In this document: in pieces, positions 1 to 6,704 of the stretch
Position numbering within the stretch: the stretch's first letter is position 1
How the letters are laid out: every line of letters starts with the position of its first letter
Translations under genes and position numbers: made by a program
Source: an uncultured Acidobacteriota bacterium
GTDB taxonomy: Bacteria > Acidobacteriota > Blastocatellia > Pyrinomonadales > Pyrinomonadaceae
DNA: 14,198 bases
NCBI GenBank assembly: GCA_946480545.1
Contig: CAMLKY010000006.1
Coordinates: 1 to 14,198 of the forward strand
Direction: 5' to 3'
Notes under the pieces: generated by a model
What the model saw: the letters and a program-made list of their open reading frames with translations, nothing else
Told to the model about the DNA's origin: nothing
The model's database searches: none

Positions 1-31
1 CACGCATGCGGTCCGTCCCGCTTCAGACCTA

Positions 32-1762
32 CTATGATCGCCCCGCTCCGTGGCCACGAGTTTCTGCGAAAACATTCTCAACATCGGCGAGATCGCTCGT
101 GATCCGCATCCTCGGCAGGCTGGTCAAAAAATCACGACCGTACGATTTTGTTCTAAGGCGTGGATCGAGGATAGCGATCACACCCCGGTCGGTCTTGCTT
201 CGGATAAGCCTGCCGATTCCCTGTTTCAGGGAGATCACCGCCTGCGGAACGCTGTAGTCGAAAAACGACCGGCCACCATTGTCTTCAATAAAACGCGAAC
301 GCGCGGCGACGATCGGGTCGGTAGGTACGGCGAACGGAAGCTTGTCGATGATCACGCACGAAAGCTGTTCGCCCTGCACGTCGATCCCCTGCCAGAAGCT
401 CGCAGTCGCGAACAACACTGCGTTGGGAGTCTCCCGAAACCTATCGAGCAATCCGCTCTTCGACATGGAGCCCTGAACGAAACATGGAAATCCTACTCGC
501 GACGAAACAAGCTCATACAACGCGTTCATCGAGGCATTGCTCGTGGCAAGCACGAACGCTCGTCCGTTAGTAACCTGCAGCAACTTCATTATCTCGCCCG
601 CCGCGAGCTGTGTGAATTCAGGCGTACGCGGGTCCGGCATCGATCTTGGAAGATAGAGTATCGCCTGTCGCTCATAATCGAACGACGAAGCGGCGTGCAG
701 GACGTTCGTCTTCGCGGTATCGAGCCCGAGTCGTTCGCGGACAAAGTTGAACGAGCCGCCGCTCGACAGCGTCGCGGATGTCAGCACACACGTCTCGACC
801 TTTTCGAAAAGCTTGCCGCGAAGAAGTTCAGAGACATCGACCGGCGACGCGCGCAGGAAGATCCCCTTGCCTCGACGCTCGAGCCAATAGACGTAATTGC
901 GTTCTGCCTGATGAACGACGAAATCCAGGTCGGCACGAGTTTGCTTCGTTCGGCGAACAAGGCTTTCCACCTCAGGTATCGTGTCGGAGAACGGGTCGAT
1001 CGCCGATATCAGTCGCGCAAGAACCTGGTCGAGCTCCTCATAAGCTTCGCCAAGCGGTGTCGCAGCGGTATCGCCGTTTCGCGTGCGATGCAGGAAGACA
1101 TCTTCAAGCAACGGGTAACGTCCATCGAAGCGTGCCTGTGTGAAACGCTGCCAGAATTGTTCGGCGAGTCCAATTATCTTCGCCGCGATCCGTGTCAGAT
1201 CACGCGTCACCACAGCATCGGTTATCGGCAGCGTGTCCGAGTCGCGAACCAACTCTTCGATCTGAAAGTTCGATACCTGTACGCCAAAGTAGTCTGCGGC
1301 GATGTCCTCGATCAGATGCGCCTCATCGAAGATCACGGCGGAGTAATCGGGAATTACACGGCCGAACTGATTTCCGCGAACGCTTAGATCGGCGAAGAAA
1401 AGATGATGATTTACGATAACGATGTCCGCATCCTCGGCACGGGCACGCATTCGTGTGATGAAGCACGGCTCGAAATCGGGACACTTCTGTCCCAAACAGA
1501 CTTCGCTTCTCGCGTTGATCCGGCTCCAGAATGAAATATCTTCAGGAAGATTCGTGAGCTCGCGCCGGTCGCCGATCTTTGTAACCTGCGACCACCGGCG
1601 AACGTCGTCAAAATGGTTCATCTCATCCAGGCCGTCAAGGATCGGCTGATTCTCAGCTTTCCCTATTCGGTAGAGACATGCATAATTCGAGCGTCCTTTC
1701 ATATAGGCCGCCGTGAATTTCTTTGGCAGGATCTTCTGCAGGAATGGAATGTCCTTTTCCAT
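32..1762 (-). CDS. dinG: DinG/YoaA-family (XPD-like) Fe-S DNA helicase, main body, lacking its N-terminus and P-loop in this frame
   Basis: This is the body of a superfamily 2 Fe-S DNA helicase (576 aa from the first ATG, stop TAG at 34-32). Seen: four cysteines placed like the 4Fe-4S ligands of DinG/XPD proteins (Cys29, Cys89, Cys94, Cys100), the Walker B box DEAH at residues 146-149 within VIFDEAHLIED, and motif VI QGIGRLIRS near residue 514. Family knowledge: such enzymes unwind DNA 5'-3' using ATP and act on R-loops or in damage repair. The ATG at 1762 is almost certainly not the native start: the frame stays open upstream to about 1855 and encodes LAYLIPAIAAALANKKR and then STGTKNLQEQL, both typical helicase sequence. 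The remaining N-terminus lies in another frame at 1856-2003. As written, the product lacks the Walker A loop and could not hydrolyse ATP. The assignment to the family is firm; DinG versus YoaA cannot be decided here. Confidence 0.92.
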   Translation of the reverse strand: MEKDIPFLQKILPKKFTAAYMKGRSNYACLYRIGKAENQPILDGLDEMNHFDDVRRWSQVTKIGDRRELTNLPEDISFWSRINARSEVCLGQKCPDFEPCFITRMRARAEDADIVIVNHHLFFADLSVRGNQFGRVIPDYSAVIFDEAHLIEDIAADYFGVQVSNFQIEELVRDSDTLPITDAVVTRDLTRIAAKIIGLAEQFWQRFTQARFDGRYPLLEDVFLHRTRNGDTAATPLGEAYEELDQVLARLISAIDPFSDTIPEVESLVRRTKQTRADLDFVVHQAERNYVYWLERRGKGIFLRASPVDVSELLRGKLFEKVETCVLTSATLSSGGSFNFVRERLGLDTAKTNVLHAASSFDYERQAILYLPRSMPDPRTPEFTQLAAGEIMKLLQVTNGRAFVLATSNASMNALYELVSSRVGFPCFVQGSMSKSGLLDRFRETPNAVLFATASFWQGIDVQGEQLSCVIIDKLPFAVPTDPIVAARSRFIEDNGGRSFFDYSVPQAVISLKQGIGRLIRSKTDRGVIAILDPRLRTKSYGRDFLTSLPRMRITSDLADVENVFAETRGHGAGRS

Positions 1763-1811
1763 TAATTGCTCCTGCAGGTTCTTGGTCCCGGTCGAGATGA
1801 CAACGCGCTTT

Positions 1812-2003
1812 TTATTCGCGAGCGCCGCAGCGATAGCGGGAATCAGGTATGCTAGCTTCTACGATGAGGTGCCGTTTTTCTTCGAACGCGCGGGTGATCG
1901 CTTCGGACATCTTGACCTGACCGTCGCGATACTCGTAGTTATCGTGGGCTTGAGCGACAAGACCGCCAGGCCCGAATACGGTTTGTAGGAGGTTTTTCTG
2001 CAT
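1812..2003 (-). pseudogene. N-terminal fragment of the same helicase, out of frame with the body
   Basis: This 63-codon frame starts at ATG 2003-2001 and reads MQKNLLQTVFGPGGLVAQ, followed by YEYRDGQVKMSEAI and HLIVEA. That is the usual beginning of DinG-like helicases: an FGPGG segment, a Q-motif-like YRxxQ, then the strand leading into Walker A. After HLIVEA the frame turns to nonsense (SIPDSRYRCGARE) and stops at 1812, while the correct continuation (LAYLIPAI) sits in another frame from base 1855. Together the two frames form a single gene spanning 2003-32, of roughly 670 codons if repaired, close to the usual family length. No clear Shine-Dalgarno sequence precedes 2003; the upstream DNA is AT-rich with a TGTAAA direct repeat at 2005-2010 and 2015-2020. 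The native start could lie slightly elsewhere. Confidence 0.85.
1852..1859 (-). other. Frameshift junction where the helicase Walker A (P-loop) codons are missing
   Basis: On the minus strand the bases GTAGAAGCTAGCATAC join VEA of one frame to LAY of another. Family members normally read VEA-GTGTGKT-LAY at this place. Restoring AGTGTGKT between GTAGAA and CTAGCATAC needs 24 bases, of which only one remains. The lesion therefore equals a 23-bp loss (length 2 mod 3), which removes exactly the ATP-binding loop and shifts the frame. In the body frame a TAG stop lies just upstream of the junction. The pre-deletion sequence is inferred from the family, not seen. Sequencing or assembly error is a real alternative. 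Confidence 0.8.
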
Positions 2004-2034
2004 TTGTAAATAAATGTAAACGTGGGTGATTCTT

Positions 2035-2063
2035 TTGACATCGAAAGCCCGATTTTGTTAAAA
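2035..2063 (+). promoter_or_regulatory. Candidate sigma-70-type promoter for protease A
   Basis: A perfect TTGACA (2035-2040) is followed after 17 bp by TTAAAA (2058-2063), a weak -10 match. A TTGAC-type -35 with the same 17-bp spacing occurs upstream of proteases B and C at comparable distances from their starts (252 bp here). That recurrence raises confidence slightly. No transcription data are available, and the -10 element is poor. Confidence 0.35.
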
Positions 2064-2263
2064 ACCCTTTTGCATGTTCGTTCAGAGGTTCCGTCGAATC
2101 CCAACCTTCTAGGGCTCTCTGACCAATCGACCTTTTTAATGTCTGGCTTCATAAATTGTAATTCTATTAGTTTCGCGTGTCGATTCTTCCCGCATCGGCA
2201 TTAACTCGTGCGCGGAGCCCGATCTATCGGCGTTCAGGCGGCATCCACTTCATTCATAAGCCA

Positions 2264-2279
2264 AAGCTTTAGGAGGGCT
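2264..2279 (+). promoter_or_regulatory. Extended Shine-Dalgarno leader of protease A
   Basis: AAGCTTTAGGAGGGCT lies with its AGGAGG core (2271-2276) 10 bp before ATG 2287 and fixes that start. The block AAGCT-(2-3 nt)-TAGGAGGGCT recurs before B, and in slightly altered form before C. Its conservation extends beyond the ribosome-binding core. Confidence 0.85.
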
Positions 2280-2286
2280 CTTTCAA

Positions 2287-5200
2287 ATGAAACCAAGCAA
2301 CCGAGGCGATGTCAGACGCCTATTGCTTACTCTTTTTGTACTTGCGGTCGTAACAGCGATCGTGATGCTTCCTACATTCCAATCATCCGCGAGCAGCAAC
2401 TCGTCGGGTGAGGGTCTCGTCGAACGCACGACCGTTCGTGAGCCGGGAATCGAAGACTTCGACATCCGCACGAGCAAAGCCGATGCGGGGACGATCATGG
2501 AATTTCGTTCAGCGGCCGGAAACGCGGCACGAGCGGCGGACCTGAGATCGAAATTTGTGGCTGCCGAGGCCGAGCTCCGGCAGAGCGTCCCGACATTAAA
2601 GATCGAATATAACCCGATCCCGATGATGCCCGAGCTGATCGCTCCGGACGTCGAGCAGGGTCGTGCCGTAATGACCGAACCGTCGAACGAAAAGCGCTCG
2701 ACGATCCTACGGAATTTTGCGAAAACGAATAGCGACCTGGTCGGTGTATCGGATGAGCAGATCGACCAATTGAAAGTCATGGCCGACTATGCGAACCCGG
2801 ACGGAAATCTGTCGTTTGCGTCGCTCGAGCAGTTCGTCGATGGCATTCCCGTATTTCGCGGCGAGATCAAGGCTGGGTTCACACGCAAGGGCGAGATGTT
2901 CCGAGTCGTGAACAACCTCGCGGCGGGTCTCGACTACGGCAGTCTCTCGAAGGAATTCGGAAACCCGGCGGACGCGGTCCGTATCGCCGCAGACAACGTC
3001 AAAGCCGAAGTCGATATGACGCTCAACAGGGCAGAGTCGACACAGGACAAGGCTGTCTTCGGAACCGGATACTATCCCGCAACCGCGAGCAAGTACTACT
3101 TCCCGATCGAACCCGGCTTGGCCCGTGCAGCCTGGTACGTCGTCGTTTGGAAACCGGTCAACGGCTATGAAATGTTGATCGACGCCGAGACGGGCAAAAT
3201 CCTCTGGCGTCAGAACATGGGTAAGGACCAGACGCAGGCCGCGACCTACAACGTCTGGAACAGTACCTCGAACGCCATGCTTTCGGCCGACAATCCGGCT
3301 CCGCTAACACCGGGCCCGGTCGATCCGACTCTCGGAACCCAGGGTGCCTTCCAGGCTCGCAATTCGGTCACGCTTATCGGAAACGAAGCACCGAATACAT
3401 TCAACAATAACGGCTGGATCAACGATGGTGACAACGCGACGGCGGGAAACAACGTGATCGCAGGTCTCGACCGCGGTAGCCCGAACGGCGTCGACGTTGC
3501 TGTCGCCGGCAGCGGTATGCGCGTATTTGATTATGCGACAGTAGTGCCGCCGCAGGACACGACCGGACAGCAGTATCCGCTGCCTACGGGTGAAGGGATC
3601 AATCCCTGCCAGGCAGCTCCGAACGCCACCGTGCTTGATTCGCAGAAGGCCGCTGTCGTTCAGATGTTCTACGTTGTGAACCGACTCCACGATGTTCTCT
3701 ATCGTCATGGTTTCGTTGAGCAGGCGAGGAACTTCCAGCTCGACAACTTCGGTCGCGGCGGAACCGGCAATGACCGCGTTCTCGCCGAGGGTCAGGACTG
3801 CTCGGGCGTCAACAACGCCAACTTCAACAGCACCTCGACGGACGGTACGACCGGTCGCATGCAGATGTACCTTTGGTCACCGCCGACACCCGACCGTGAC
3901 GGTACGATGGATGCTGAGATCATCATCCACGAGGTCGGCCACGGTGTCACCAACCGCCTTCACACCGGCGGTATCAGCGGCACGCAGGGCGGCCAAATGC
4001 ACGAGGGCAACGGTGACTTCATGGCCCACTTGCTCTTGAGCGAGTCGTCCGACCCGATCAACGGCACTTACACTTTGGGCGGTTACGCGACGCACAGTCT
4101 TCGTGCCGTCGCTCCGACCGGCAACTTCTACTACGGTATTCGACGTTTCCCGAAGGCGGTGATCGCTTTCACCGGCGGACCGTTGAATCGACCGCACAAC
4201 CCGCTGACCTACGCGGACATCGACTCGGCGCAGCACAATGTGACGAACGGAGCTTTCAATCCGGCGTTCACCGGCTCGGCAACAGCACCGCATGACGGCG
4301 GTGAAGTCTGGAGCAGCATGCTGTGGGAGGTTCGCTCACGACTCGTGAGCCGTCTCGGTCACACGGCCGGAACGTCGAAGATGCTCCAGCTCTTCCTCGA
4401 CGGCCAGAAAATGGCAGTGTCGACCTCGTCGATGCTCAATTCGCGTAATTCGATCCTCGCGGTGGCACAGGCCGCGGCAGTTTCGCCCGCGGACGGAGCT
4501 GACGTCGCCGACGTCTGGGCAGGCTTTGCAGCCCGCGGCATGGGCTTCGGCGCGGCAAACCCGACCGGCAATACGGTGGTCGAGAGCTTCGGTCTTCCGA
4601 ACCTCGTTCAGACACCCGCGTTTAGTGTTACCGATCCGAATGGTGACAACGACGGATTCCCGGAGCCGGGTGAACAGATCACGCTGAATGTTCCGCTCAC
4701 GAATAATACCGGCGGTGCGGCTACAGGCGTCACACTTCAGGTCGTCGGCGGTGGTTCTGCGAATTACGGCACCATCAACCATGGCCAGACGGTCGCCCAG
4801 TCGGTCACCTACACCGTTCCGGCAAATGCGGAATGCGGTTCGGTCCACACGCTGACACTGAACGTGAACAGCAGCCTCGGAGCGACAAGCTTCAACCGTG
4901 CGATCACACTTGGCGCACCGGTTGTAGCGTCGTCTGAGAACTTCGACAGCGTTACTGCCCCGGCCTTCCCGGCGGGTTGGACTGCTGCAACGGTCCAGAA
5001 CGGCATTAACTTTGTCACTACTACCAACAATGTCGATTCAGCACCGAACGCAGCGTTCGCGCTTGACCCGGCAACTGTGGGCGGCGGCACGAACCTGACG
5101 ACGCCTTCGGTGTCGATCACAAGTCCGAATGCGGCCATCGAGTTCCGTAACCGTTATGACACGGAACCGGGATGGGACGGCGGTGTTCTCGAGATCAGTA

Positions 5201-6324
5201 TCGCCGGCGGTGCTTTCACCGATATCATCACGGCCGGCGGCTCGTTCACACAGAACGGCTACACCGGTGTTCTCGGTGCGAACGGTGCCAACAACCCGCT
5301 TGCAGGACGCAACTCCTGGAACGGAAATTCGAATGGATACCTGACAACGATCATTCGGTTGCCGGCTTCGGCCAACAGCCAGAACGTTCAGTTCCGCTTC
5401 CGGTTTGGCGCCGACGACAACACGGTCGGCCAGGGACCGAATCCGGGCTGGTACATCGACAATGTTCGCATCATCGGCAGCTATAGCTGCACTGGCGGGC
5501 CGTCGGTTAGATCGAGAGCCGACTTCGACGGCGACGGCCGTACCGATATCTCGGTATTCCGTCCGTCGGAAGGCAACTGGTATCTGGATCGCTCGACCGC
5601 AGGTTTCAGCGTCGTTAACTGGGGACTTTCCAGCGACATCATCACACCTGGTGATTTCGACGGTGACAACAAAGCCGACACTGCGATCTTCAGACCGTCA
5701 TCGGGTACGTGGTGGATCCTTCGCTCTACGGGAGGCTTTACCTCGACCACGTTTGGCACCAATGGCGACATTCCTGTGGTCGGTGACTACAATGGCGACG
5801 GAACATCGGATGTAGCGGTTTTCCGCCCGTCCAATAGCACCTGGTACATTCAACCGACGGGTGGCGGACCTATCACCACGACGGTGTTCGGCACCACCGG
5901 CGATGTCCCGGTAAGGGGTGATTACGACGGTGACGGATCGACCGATATCGCGATCTATCGTTCCGGAGTTTGGTGGATCAGCAATAGCGGAGGCAGTGGT
6001 GTCACTACCACTACTTTCGGTCTTGGTACCGACAAGCCGGTGCCGGCCGACTATGACGGCGACAACAAAGACGACGTCGCAGTCTACAGGCCGAGTGATG
6101 GCGTCTGGTACATCCGCAGATCGACCAACGGTGGTGTCGACTTCGTTCCGTTCGGACTCGCAGCCGATATCCCGGCTCCGGGTGATTACGACGGTGACGG
6201 AAAAGACGATCAAGCCGTTTACCGAAATGGTGTGTGGTATCTCAATCGCTCGACCGCTGGCTTCTTCGCTACGTCGTTCGGATTGGCAAGTGATATCGCA
6301 GTACCGAGCAAGTACATTCCGTAG
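2287..6324 (+). CDS. Protease A: secreted M36 (fungalysin-type) zinc metallopeptidase with C-terminal FG-GAP/VCBS repeats
   Basis: This is a 1345-aa extracellular endopeptidase. Seen, in order: basic start and hydrophobic helix (about 12-28), a signal peptide or anchor; FTP propeptide around 135-225 (LSFASLEQF..GIPVFRGEIKAGF); PepSY-like segment to about 315; M36 catalytic domain about 319-772 with zinc ligands His548 and His552 and catalytic Glu549 in HEVGH, and third ligand Glu573; Ig-like domain about 775-880; jelly-roll or adhesin-like domain about 883-1066 ending GWYIDNVRI; six FG-GAP/VCBS-type repeats from 1078 to the end. Family knowledge: the propeptide inhibits and folds the enzyme and is then cleaved. 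Oddities: the third-ligand motif is HEGNGDF where B has GEGWGDF, and Cys441 and Cys505 are absent from B and C. It is the most diverged of the three. The start is set by the AGGAGG at 2271. An intrinsic terminator follows, suggesting a single-gene transcript. Confidence 0.95.
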   Translation: MKPSNRGDVRRLLLTLFVLAVVTAIVMLPTFQSSASSNSSGEGLVERTTVREPGIEDFDIRTSKADAGTIMEFRSAAGNAARAADLRSKFVAAEAELRQSVPTLKIEYNPIPMMPELIAPDVEQGRAVMTEPSNEKRSTILRNFAKTNSDLVGVSDEQIDQLKVMADYANPDGNLSFASLEQFVDGIPVFRGEIKAGFTRKGEMFRVVNNLAAGLDYGSLSKEFGNPADAVRIAADNVKAEVDMTLNRAESTQDKAVFGTGYYPATASKYYFPIEPGLARAAWYVVVWKPVNGYEMLIDAETGKILWRQNMGKDQTQAATYNVWNSTSNAMLSADNPAPLTPGPVDPTLGTQGAFQARNSVTLIGNEAPNTFNNNGWINDGDNATAGNNVIAGLDRGSPNGVDVAVAGSGMRVFDYATVVPPQDTTGQQYPLPTGEGINPCQAAPNATVLDSQKAAVVQMFYVVNRLHDVLYRHGFVEQARNFQLDNFGRGGTGNDRVLAEGQDCSGVNNANFNSTSTDGTTGRMQMYLWSPPTPDRDGTMDAEIIIHEVGHGVTNRLHTGGISGTQGGQMHEGNGDFMAHLLLSESSDPINGTYTLGGYATHSLRAVAPTGNFYYGIRRFPKAVIAFTGGPLNRPHNPLTYADIDSAQHNVTNGAFNPAFTGSATAPHDGGEVWSSMLWEVRSRLVSRLGHTAGTSKMLQLFLDGQKMAVSTSSMLNSRNSILAVAQAAAVSPADGADVADVWAGFAARGMGFGAANPTGNTVVESFGLPNLVQTPAFSVTDPNGDNDGFPEPGEQITLNVPLTNNTGGAATGVTLQVVGGGSANYGTINHGQTVAQSVTYTVPANAECGSVHTLTLNVNSSLGATSFNRAITLGAPVVASSENFDSVTAPAFPAGWTAATVQNGINFVTTTNNVDSAPNAAFALDPATVGGGTNLTTPSVSITSPNAAIEFRNRYDTEPGWDGGVLEISIAGGAFTDIITAGGSFTQNGYTGVLGANGANNPLAGRNSWNGNSNGYLTTIIRLPASANSQNVQFRFRFGADDNTVGQGPNPGWYIDNVRIIGSYSCTGGPSVRSRADFDGDGRTDISVFRPSEGNWYLDRSTAGFSVVNWGLSSDIITPGDFDGDNKADTAIFRPSSGTWWILRSTGGFTSTTFGTNGDIPVVGDYNGDGTSDVAVFRPSNSTWYIQPTGGGPITTTVFGTTGDVPVRGDYDGDGSTDIAIYRSGVWWISNSGGSGVTTTTFGLGTDKPVPADYDGDNKDDVAVYRPSDGVWYIRRSTNGGVDFVPFGLAADIPAPGDYDGDGKDDQAVYRNGVWYLNRSTAGFFATSFGLASDIAVPSKYIP
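5505..6321 (+). repeat. Six FG-GAP/VCBS-like repeats at the C-terminus of protease A
   Basis: DxDGDGxxD-type loops begin at residues 1079, 1123, 1167, 1212, 1255 and 1300 (spacing 43-45). Each is followed by an (A/S)(V/I)(F/Y)R segment, a W(Y/W) strand and an FG..(S/G)D turn. The Asp-rich loops resemble calcium sites. A half repeat ending VPSKYIP closes the protein. A beta-propeller is likely by family resemblance, but blade number is an inference. The DNA itself is diverged between repeats. Confidence 0.88.
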
Positions 6325-6348
6325 CATTGGCTCCGGACTGGAAATGCG

Positions 6349-6380
6349 AAAGGCGGGGTCTCCACCCCGCCTTTTCTTTT
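6349..6380 (+). terminator. Intrinsic terminator after protease A
   Basis: An 11-bp perfect stem (AAAGGCGGGGT at 6349-6359 with ACCCCGCCTTT at 6364-6374) with a 4-nt loop is followed by TCTTTT. It lies 24 bp after the stop codon. G+C-rich stem and T tract make this a strong Rho-independent terminator, separating A from B. Confidence 0.92.
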
Positions 6381-6431
6381 ACATCGGACAACCCACGCTC
6401 ATCCGTTTGCTTTACGTTGCCTGTCCCCGCG

Positions 6432-6484
6432 TTGACCTTTCCCGGCATTTCTGTTATCACTTATCTACATTTTTTCATTCCGGA
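6432..6484 (+). promoter_or_regulatory. Candidate promoter and conserved downstream block for protease B
   Basis: TTGACC (6432-6437), a 17-bp gap and TATCAC (6455-6460) are followed by TTATCTACAT at 6461. In the B-C spacer TTGACG at 10878 has TTACCTACAC beginning at the same distance, 29 bp from the first T of the -35. The shared sequence continues through a T run to a CAYTCCG string with a one-base gap. Equal spacing in otherwise diverged spacers argues for function. The -10 assignment is uncertain. Confidence 0.45.
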
Positions 6485-6682
6485 AGGTTGTTCCGATCGA
6501 ACGAATCTTCCTATTCCAAGGGTCCGTCACCAATAAAGTTCATAACTAACTAATCTCCCCGTGGTCATTTTATTCGCATCATTTTGTTCGCGCGTCCTTT
6601 TATAACTTCCTTCGACTTGCGTCCTTATTCTTTAAGGTAATCGACGTTGCTGTCCCCTCAGGCAGCAGCATTTTTTCGTTCT

Positions 6683-6699
6683 AAGCTATTAGGAGGGCT
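6683..6699 (+). promoter_or_regulatory. Extended Shine-Dalgarno leader of protease B
   Basis: AAGCTATTAGGAGGGCT places AGGAGG (6691-6696) 8 bp before ATG 6705. It is nearly the same sequence as the leader of protease A and supports this start. Confidence 0.85.
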
Positions 6700-6704
6700 T
6701 TTAA

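Larger units (their letters stand above)
2004..2286. other. Divergent intergenic region between the helicase and protease A
   Basis: These 283 bp separate two genes transcribed away from each other, so both promoters should lie here. It is visibly more AT-rich than the coding DNA. On the plus strand there is a candidate promoter at 2035-2063 and the extended ribosome-binding leader of protease A at 2264-2286. On the helicase side there is an AT-rich stretch with TGTAAA repeated at a 10-bp period (2005-2010, 2015-2020). I see no convincing minus-strand -35/-10 pair and no recognisable LexA-type box. Confidence 0.6.
6325..6704 (+). other. Intergenic spacer between proteases A and B
   Basis: These 380 bp contain the terminator of A (6349-6380), a candidate promoter for B (6432-6460) with a downstream block shared with the B-C spacer, and the B ribosome-binding leader (6683-6699). 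The stretch 6490-6680 is T-rich on the plus strand; I see no gene, tRNA or clear hairpin in it. TTCCAAGGGT near 6515 also occurs near 10937 in the B-C spacer. Confidence 0.65.

Noticed and set aside
50..1387. Long plus-strand open frame (445 codons) opposite the helicase
   Set aside because: It is antisense to a gene with clear helicase motifs, lacks any recognisable domain and is Arg-rich, as shadow frames in G+C-rich DNA usually are.
1763..2003. A second small gene upstream of the helicase
   Set aside because: Its translation is the N-terminal helicase segment ending just before Walker A, so it is a fragment of the same gene, not an independent one.
5505..6321. CRISPR-like or satellite array because of regular spacing of about 132 bp
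   Set aside because: The period is 43-45 codons, conserved only at protein level as FG-GAP/VCBS-type repeats within an open frame; the DNA copies are diverged.
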